DNA of 64,000 nucleotides from Gemmatimonadaceae bacterium (GTDB lineage: Bacteria; Gemmatimonadota; Gemmatimonadetes; Gemmatimonadales; Gemmatimonadaceae). This document shows, piece after piece, positions 58,662 to 64,000 of this stretch. Where the stretch lies: positions 62,001 through 126,000 of the forward strand of contig JADLCY010000008.1 in NCBI GenBank assembly GCA_020846935.1, read 5' to 3'. A program made the translations under genes and the position numbers. Within the stretch, counting starts at the first letter, position 1, and each line of letters begins with the position of its first letter. The notes under the pieces are model-generated. The model made no database searches, was not told where the DNA came from, and saw only the letters and a list, made by a program, of their open reading frames with translations.

Positions 58662-60839
58662 GTGACGCGGCGCATGTGGCCGCTCTGGGCGCTTGTGATC
58701 GTCACGAGCACCGCCCCCTTATCCGCGCAGGAGCCGGCCTGGCCGCGCGTGTTGCGCCTCACGCCGCGCGACACAGCGCCGTCGCTCGACGGGTATCCGG
58801 GCGAAGCAATCTGGCTTCGCGCCGACAGCATCGTCGACTTCACCCAGCGCGACCCGAGCGAGGGCTCGCCGGCCTCCGAACGCACCGTCGTGCGACTGCT
58901 GGCCGCGGACGCGGGGCTCTGGATCGGGATCTGGGCGTACGACCGCACGCCCGACGGCATTCGCCACGCGCAGCTCCGTCGAGACGCCGACTTCGAGACC
59001 GACGATCACGTGACGGTCGCGATCGACGCCATGAGCGACCGACGCTCCGGATTTCTCTTCTCCGTCAACCCCAACGGCGCCATCGCCGACGCCGAGATCA
59101 TCACCTTCGAAAACGAGAACCCGCGCTGGGACGGCATCTGGGACGCGCGCGCGCGCATCACGAGCGAGGGCTGGTTCGTCGAGGCGCTGATTCCGTGGCA
59201 GACGCTGCGCTACCCGACGGGCGCCACCGGGTGGGGACTCAACGTTCAGCGATTCATCCGCCGCAAGAACGAGTTTGCCCTCTGGCGCGCCTGGCGGCGG
59301 GGCGAGGGGATACGCTTCCTCGAGCGCGAGGGGCGCGTGGAGGGCCTGGCCGAGCTTCCGGGCCGCGCACGCGTGGAGCTTCGGCCCTATGCCCTGACCA
59401 CCGGTCGCTTGCCGGAGCGCCGGCACAGCGACACTGCTCCCGATTCGATCCTCGCTTCGTCGTCCCTCACCGGCGAAGTCGGCATTGACGCCAAGCTCCC
59501 GGTTTCCAACACCCTGACGCTCGATCTCACCTACAACACCGACTTTGCCCAGGCCGAAGTCGACCAGCAGGTGGTGAACCTGACGCGCTTCCCGGTGTTC
59601 TTCCCCGAGACGCGCCAGTTCTTCAACGAAGGCGCCGGCATCTTCGACTTTGGTCGCCTGCGCGAGACCCAGCTCTTCTACAGCAGACGCATTGGCCTGC
59701 GTGAGGGGCGCGCGCTGCCGATCGTTGGCGGCGCGCGCCTCACCGGACGCGCGGGCCGGCAGCAGGTGGGCGCCCTGCTCGTGCGCACGGGCGGCGATGA
59801 CGACGCCACCGACTTTGCCGCGCGCATCAAGCGCGACATCCTGGGCCGGGGCTACGTGGGTGCGATGGCCACCGGACGAGAGGCGCGCGACGCCCCGGCG
59901 AGCGTGGTCGGTGGGCTGGACGTCAACCTGCCCTACATCGTCGGCGGCAAGAACCTCGTGTTCATCGGCTCGACGGCGTGGCATCGCGACAGCACGTCGG
60001 GCACCGTGTCGAACTACTCGCGCCTCGTCGTCGACTTTCCGAACGACGTGGCGGACCTGGTGGCCCGGTACGATCGCGTGGGTGAGGGGTTCGAACCGGC
60101 ACTCGGGTTCGTGGCGCAGTCCGGCATTCAGCGCTTTGCCGGGAACCTTGCGTACACGCCGCGTCCGCGACGCTGGGGCATTCGCCGGTTCGACTTCTCC
60201 TTCGGCCGCTGGGACTGGGTCTCGCGCCTCGATGGATCGCTCGATAACGCCGAACTCGCGTTCACGCCGCTGGGCGCCGATTTCGAGAGCGGGGACTCGT
60301 TTTCTCTCCAGGTCCAGCGGAGCTGGGACGTGCCGCGCCAGGCGTTCGAGATCTTCCCTGGTTCGGTCATACCGGCGGGCCGCTATTCGTGGGATGCGAT
60401 CGAGCTGCAGGTGGACGGCTCCGAGGCCAGGGCCATCGTGCCCGAGTTCTCCATGACCGTGGGTGAACTCTATGACGGACGCCGCATCGAATGGAGTCTC
60501 GCCCTCGGGGTCCGACGGGAGCCCCACGTACTGCTCAGCGCCGAGTACGAGCGAACAAGGGTCACCCGGGGATCGCAGGGATTCACCGCAAGCGTGGCCC
60601 GCCTTCGCAGCGATTATGCCGTCTCGCCGCGACTCAACACCACGTTGTTCGCGCAATACGACAACGAAACCGAGCGCGTCTCGGTGAACGCGCGCCTGCG
60701 CTACACGCGCTCGCCGGGCAGCGACCTGTACGTCGTCTGGAACAGTGGTTGGCCGTCAGGGCTGGAACGCGGCATTCCGTGGAGCCGACCAACTCGCGGC
60801 GCGCTGGTGGTGAAATACGTGCAGTACCTGCGGCGATAG
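58662..60839 (+). CDS. DUF5916 outer-envelope protein with CBM9-like domain
   Basis: A 725-residue exported protein. GTG at 58662 begins a signal peptide ending LSAQE. Residues about 30-200 form a CBM9-like carbohydrate-binding domain: DTAPSLDGYPGEAIWLRADS and RDADFETDDHVTVAIDAMSD, then SVNPNGAIADAEIITFENEN. The C-terminal 500 residues, with repeated short strands such as TLTLDLTYNTDFAQAEVDQQ and PVFFPETRQFFNEGAGIFDF, are the DUF5916 domain, predicted to form an outer-membrane beta barrel. Often adjacent to exported hydrolases in Gemmatimonadota and Bacteroidetes. Substrate unknown. Confidence 0.9.
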   Translation: MTRRMWPLWALVIVTSTAPLSAQEPAWPRVLRLTPRDTAPSLDGYPGEAIWLRADSIVDFTQRDPSEGSPASERTVVRLLAADAGLWIGIWAYDRTPDGIRHAQLRRDADFETDDHVTVAIDAMSDRRSGFLFSVNPNGAIADAEIITFENENPRWDGIWDARARITSEGWFVEALIPWQTLRYPTGATGWGLNVQRFIRRKNEFALWRAWRRGEGIRFLEREGRVEGLAELPGRARVELRPYALTTGRLPERRHSDTAPDSILASSSLTGEVGIDAKLPVSNTLTLDLTYNTDFAQAEVDQQVVNLTRFPVFFPETRQFFNEGAGIFDFGRLRETQLFYSRRIGLREGRALPIVGGARLTGRAGRQQVGALLVRTGGDDDATDFAARIKRDILGRGYVGAMATGREARDAPASVVGGLDVNLPYIVGGKNLVFIGSTAWHRDSTSGTVSNYSRLVVDFPNDVADLVARYDRVGEGFEPALGFVAQSGIQRFAGNLAYTPRPRRWGIRRFDFSFGRWDWVSRLDGSLDNAELAFTPLGADFESGDSFSLQVQRSWDVPRQAFEIFPGSVIPAGRYSWDAIELQVDGSEARAIVPEFSMTVGELYDGRRIEWSLALGVRREPHVLLSAEYERTRVTRGSQGFTASVARLRSDYAVSPRLNTTLFAQYDNETERVSVNARLRYTRSPGSDLYVVWNSGWPSGLERGIPWSRPTRGALVVKYVQYLRR

Positions 60840-60990
60840 TGCTGATCGCGCGGGCGTGCGTTCGGCGCTCGAGGCATGGGGCGCACCACGAGCGCCGGCC
60901 CGACCTGGCGCGGGGAGCCACTCGTCCGGGGTGTCGGCGGCGAACATCGCAGGACCGAGCTGAAGCCAGAGCCTCGCTCGCGGCGATCCG

Positions 60991-61476
60991 CTATCGCGCC
61001 CGGAAGGTCGCCACGGCGCCTTGTGCCGAACGCAGCGTCAGCGTGGAGTCGCTGACCGTCCAGCCACGCACTTCGGCGAGCATGTCAAAGAAGACGCGTT
61101 CGACCGAATCGCCATCGTGGCAGAACATCTTCGTGGCGGCGAGTGCGCCGAACACGAGCGAGTCCGCGGCCATGGTGTATGGCCCGTTGTACCGGTTGCA
61201 GCCGCCAAAGCCGCCAGCCCGTCCGCTCGCCGCGTCGAGTCGCAACGTTGGCGCACGCCCTCCACTCCCCGTGGGCGCGACGGCGCCACGGCCGAACGAC
61301 GCGAGTTCCCAGTCGCGGTCGGTCACGGCGAGCGTCGTCGCGCTGTCAACAGTTGGGGCCACCGCGGCCGGTGGGAGGACGGACGACGAGTCAGAAGCAC
61401 CTCCCCCGGACGGCGAGCACCCGATCCAGACCGCACACCCAAGGGCAACCATCGGACCGACCTGAAGCGCGCGCAT
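60991..61476 (-). CDS. META-domain lipoprotein
   Basis: A 161-residue lipoprotein starting MRALQVGPMVALGCAVWIGC with a lipobox near Cys20. The META (DUF306) motifs are RDWELASFGRGAVAPTGSGG, PTLRLDAASGRAGGFGGCNR and YNGPYTMAADSLVFGALAAT with KMFCHDGDSVERVFFDMLAE. META domains were found in HslJ and other proteins linked to motility, novobiocin resistance and host interaction; no reaction is known. It is 3 bases after the DUF4399 lipoprotein gene in the same direction. Confidence 0.88.
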   Translation of the reverse strand: MRALQVGPMVALGCAVWIGCSPSGGGASDSSSVLPPAAVAPTVDSATTLAVTDRDWELASFGRGAVAPTGSGGRAPTLRLDAASGRAGGFGGCNRYNGPYTMAADSLVFGALAATKMFCHDGDSVERVFFDMLAEVRGWTVSDSTLTLRSAQGAVATFRAR

Positions 61477-61479
61477 GGG

Positions 61480-61929
61480 TCACCTCACGATGAACGAGAC
61501 GGTGTCGCGCCTGACGCCGGGCATCGCGACGTGGTCCCCACCGGCGAACACCGCGATCACGCGATGCGGACCGGGCGGCAGGGTCGCGATGACGTAGTCC
61601 GACGCGCCGTTCCCGAGATGAATCACTTGCGGCGGCTTGGGGAGCGGCGGCAGCGGGTCCTCTGGCACATCTCCGTCGATGATCAGGTGGTGATGACCCT
61701 TTCCCTCTTCGCGCTGCCCGGTCGCCGGCACGACGACCACACCGGTGGCGCCGAGTGTGAGGGTCAGGGGAAGCGCGACCGAGTCTCCATCGGCCGGTGA
61801 GGTAATGTCGACGCTGGCAGCGGTGCCGGACAGCAGGGTGGTCACACTACCTGGCGTTTCACCGCCGCTCCCGTCGCACCCGACCACGAGCGTGAGGCCG
61901 GCAAGGCTAAGCAATCGAGTGGCAGTCAC
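61480..61929 (-). CDS. DUF4399 lipoprotein
   Basis: A 149-residue lipoprotein, MTATRLLSLAGLTLVVGCDG (Cys18). DUF4399 features are clear: VDITSPADGDSVALPLTLTL, then the His-rich EEGKGHHHLIIDGDVPEDPL, VIHLGNGASDYVIATLPPGP and HRVIAVFAGGDHVAMPGVRR. The family is exported and probably binds a small ligand or metal through the His cluster. It forms an operon with the META-domain lipoprotein. Confidence 0.9.
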   Translation of the reverse strand: MTATRLLSLAGLTLVVGCDGSGGETPGSVTTLLSGTAASVDITSPADGDSVALPLTLTLGATGVVVVPATGQREEGKGHHHLIIDGDVPEDPLPPLPKPPQVIHLGNGASDYVIATLPPGPHRVIAVFAGGDHVAMPGVRRDTVSFIVR

Positions 61930-62066
61930 TGGGGTACCGTCGCAGGGATAGGCATCACGAGGGAATGAATGGCGTCACCCGGGAAAGTCCAGTTCCCGTC
62001 GACCTTGCCCGCCCTCGACCAGCGTCCCAACTTCGCCGCTCCAATTCCTGCAGAACGGAGACGACC

Positions 62067-63026
62067 GTGCGCGCTCGATGGATGCTGTCGCTGTCTGTCA
62101 TGGCTGTGCCTGGCGCCGCGGCGCTGGCGCAGGCAAAGCACCGGAACCCGATCGTGGACCTGCTCGATCAGCACAAGCCGGTCTTCGGGCTGTACGCACC
62201 CTCCAACCCGCGCATGCGTCCGGGCCAGTCCCCGGCGGCCAACGCGCCGGCGCCACGGACTCAGGCTCAGCTTGCCCAGGATGCCCTCGCCTACACCAAC
62301 GGCGACTACGTCTTCGACGGCAGCATGGAGGGCAACTTCGACGCAGGCCTTGTCACGTTCTCCGAGTTCGTGAAGGGCATGGCCGTGGGAGGTTCGCTCG
62401 CGCGAACACATCCGCTCATGGTGAAGGTGCCGGAGATCGCGCCCAATCTCGCCCTCGCCCGGGAACGCATTGGCCGCCAGCTGAACCTTGGCGTGAGCGG
62501 CATTGTCTTTGTTGACGTGGAAAGCGCCGAGGAAGTGCGGCAGGGACTGGCCATGATGCGTCCGCGGTCCAGCGGAGGAACGCGCCCTGACGACGTGGGG
62601 CAGGCACCGTCGCTGTGGGGAATGACCGAGCGCGAGTATCGCGCCAAGGCGGATCTGTGGCCGCTCAACCCGGCGGGCGAGCTGGTGAACTGGACGATCG
62701 TCGAGTCGAAGGAGGGTCTCGCGCGAGTCCGCGAGATCGCCGCGGTGCCCGGCATTGGCGTGCTCTTCCCCGGCGCGGGCACGCTCCGCGGCGTGTTCTC
62801 GACGACCGACTCCACGGGGCGTCGCGTGGTGGACGAGGTGGCCTGGGAGGGCGCGATCCAGCAGGTGCTGGCGGCCTGCAAGGAGTTCAAGATCCCCTGC
62901 GGGTACCCGGCAAACCTCAACGACATCGAACGGCGCATGAAGCAGGGCTTCAGCGTGTTCGTGATCGGCTGGGGCGAGCCGGGCATGAAGACGATCGAGC
63001 TCGGAAAGCGGGTCGGCGGTCGCTGA
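62067..63026 (+). CDS. Exported HpcH/HpaI aldolase-like protein
   Basis: A 319-residue protein with signal peptide VRARWMLSLSVMAVPGAAAL ending AQAK. It has the HpcH/HpaI aldolase pattern: KPVFGLYAPSNPRMRPGQSP, GDYVFDGSMEGNFDAGLVTF, HPLMVKVPEIAPNLALARER and the IGRQLNLGVSGIVFVDVESA strand-turn-helix. True HpaI-type enzymes are cytoplasmic and use a metal and His in D-x-E-H; here the place reads DGSMEG, so the catalytic His is not seen. A GTG at 62067 has CGGAGACGACC upstream. Function is therefore uncertain. Confidence 0.8.
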   Translation: MRARWMLSLSVMAVPGAAALAQAKHRNPIVDLLDQHKPVFGLYAPSNPRMRPGQSPAANAPAPRTQAQLAQDALAYTNGDYVFDGSMEGNFDAGLVTFSEFVKGMAVGGSLARTHPLMVKVPEIAPNLALARERIGRQLNLGVSGIVFVDVESAEEVRQGLAMMRPRSSGGTRPDDVGQAPSLWGMTEREYRAKADLWPLNPAGELVNWTIVESKEGLARVREIAAVPGIGVLFPGAGTLRGVFSTTDSTGRRVVDEVAWEGAIQQVLAACKEFKIPCGYPANLNDIERRMKQGFSVFVIGWGEPGMKTIELGKRVGGR

Positions 63027-63134
63027 TCGCCGGGAACTCGGGGCGCACGAGGGCGCTTCGGGTCGTTGGCCCCCGGGGACTGCCCAAGCGATCCCGGGCG
63101 CTGCATCGTTCTGCGCTGAGCCCTCACCGGATCC
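63027..63134. other. Short intergenic region
   Basis: About 108 bases before the MBL-fold gene. It is GC-rich, with imperfect palindromes such as GCGCACGAGGGCGC near 63041-63055. No terminator with a T tract and no promoter hexamers are evident. Confidence 0.35.
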
Positions 63135-64000
63135 GTGCCTGTGCGCTCCCTCCTCCTCGTAGCCGCCCTTGCCTGCGCGACGACCCTCCCCGCGCAGCAA
63201 AACTTCGACACCGTGCAGGTCCGAGCGACCGCCCTGGCCGGCAGCGTCCACATGCTCGTGGGATCGGGCGGCAACATTGCCGTGTCGGTCGGCGACGACG
63301 CGGTGTTCATCGTCGATGACCAGTTCGCTCCGCTCACGCCGAAGATCCAGGCCGCGATCGCGCGACTGACCCCGAAGCCGGTGCGGTTCGTCGTCAACAC
63401 GCACTGGCATTTCGACCACACGGGCGGCAACGAGAACTTCGGCAAGGCGGGGGCGCTCATCGTCGCGCACGACAACGTGCGCAAGCGCATGTCGACCGAG
63501 CAGTTCATGGCCGCGCTCAACCGGCGCGAGCCACCGTCCCCGCCGGCAGCGCTCCCGGTGGTGACCTTCTCCGACGGCGTCACGTTCCATCTCAACGGCG
63601 ACTCGGTGGTCGTCACGCACGTGCCGCCGGCCCACACCGACGGCGATGCGGTGATTCACTTCGTGAAGGCCAACGTCGTGCACATGGGCGACGCCTTCAA
63701 CAATGCGGGCTTGCCCTTCGTGGATCTCTCGAGTGGCGGCTCCATCAATGGCATCATCGGCGCCGCCGACAAGGTGTACGCGATGACCAATGACGCGACG
63801 AAGATCGTGCCGGGGCATGGTCCGCTGGCCAACCGGGCTCGCCTCAGGCAGTATCGCGACATGCTCTTTGCCCTGCGCGAGCGGGTGCAGCGCGAAGTGG
63901 CATCGGGCCGCTCGGTCGACCAGGTCCTCGCGCTGAGGATCACTGATCCATACGCGCGCGACTTCCCCGGTGGGCACGAGCGTTTCGTGCGGCTCCTGCA
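63135..64000 (+). CDS. MBL-fold metallo-hydrolase, exported (3' end outside window)
   Basis: At least 288 residues are visible; the right edge cuts the gene. GTG at 63135 (or 63141) begins a signal peptide VPVRSLLLVAALACATTLPA. The metallo-beta-lactamase fold is shown by RFVVNTHWHFDHTGGNENFG (HxHxDH at about 95-100), HVPPAHTDGDAVIHFV (His), VVHMGDAFNNAGLPF and IVPGHGPLANRARLRQYR (C-terminal His). Exported members of this class include subclass B3-like beta-lactamases, quorum-quenching lactonases and other hydrolases, and the exact substrate cannot be told. Confidence 0.9.
   Translation, partial: MPVRSLLLVAALACATTLPAQQNFDTVQVRATALAGSVHMLVGSGGNIAVSVGDDAVFIVDDQFAPLTPKIQAAIARLTPKPVRFVVNTHWHFDHTGGNENFGKAGALIVAHDNVRKRMSTEQFMAALNRREPPSPPAALPVVTFSDGVTFHLNGDSVVVTHVPPAHTDGDAVIHFVKANVVHMGDAFNNAGLPFVDLSSGGSINGIIGAADKVYAMTNDATKIVPGHGPLANRARLRQYRDMLFALRERVQREVASGRSVDQVLALRITDPYARDFPGGHERFVRLL

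Noticed and set aside
1-64000. tRNA, rRNA, CRISPR, transposase or phage genes
   Set aside because: I looked for the T-loop GGTTCGAAT-like block, regular spaced repeats, DDE transposase motifs and integrases, and found none that hold up.

Overview
The window is high-GC bacterial chromosome with dense, short-spaced genes on both strands and no rRNA, tRNA, CRISPR array, transposase or phage gene that I could recognise. The gene content points to a member of the Gemmatimonadota or a close relative: exported Tricorn-like S41, S9, M14, M3 and M2-like peptidases, a sortilin-type Asp-box propeller, a DUF5916 outer-envelope protein, DUF4440 and other small lipoproteins, two GMC oxidoreductase/gluconate-dehydrogenase-subunit-3 pairs, MacB-type permeases and a DUF6982 protein. 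The taxonomic call is inference from families; no marker gene is present.

Layout. 0-3.2 kb: start of an HD-domain protein, a subunit-3-like protein coupled to a GMC oxidoreductase, and a DUF4440 lipoprotein. 3.5-14.3 kb: exported proteins (Asp-box propeller, Tricorn-like S41, S9 peptidase, Vgb-like propeller). 14.5-18.1 kb: a secreted heptapeptide-repeat protein, then a leftward run with LiaF-like, AlaX-like, zinc-ribbon, MOSC and lipocalin-like genes. 18.3-25.9 kb: small leftward genes (AP2-like DNA-binding protein, DUF1569, CPBP protease, ankyrin, YbjQ-like, ChrR-like cupin, lipoproteins, DUF411, DUF6982) and a rightward DUF4342 gene with a structured leader. 25.9-33.8 kb: M3 peptidase, EAL/HDOD regulator, two ABC permeases, NamZ-like muramidase and MtgA transglycosylase.

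33.8-39.8 kb is the accessory part. A six-cysteine secreted peptide gene overlaps the start of a 6-bladed beta-propeller lipoprotein gene, followed by a CxxC thioredoxin-like lipoprotein. Beside it lies an old duplication: intact mtgA, a propeller tail and the CxxC gene on the left; a frameshifted mtgA, a DsbA-like tail, an intact propeller and a broken CxxC gene on the right. This peptide-propeller-thiol module is the best candidate for an undescribed system.

39.9-64 kb: carbonic anhydrase with a SulP transporter, a second GMC/subunit-3 pair, a UbiB-like kinase, M14 peptidase, GNAT, a cupredoxin pair, TPR protein, M2-like peptidase divergent from an acyl-CoA dehydrogenase, DinB, DUF5916, META and DUF4399 lipoproteins, an exported HpcH/HpaI-like protein and an MBL-fold hydrolase cut by the right edge.

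Together the genes suggest a heterotroph that degrades peptides outside the cytoplasm, oxidises sugars or alcohols through membrane-linked GMC enzymes and invests in envelope redox and cell-wall turnover.
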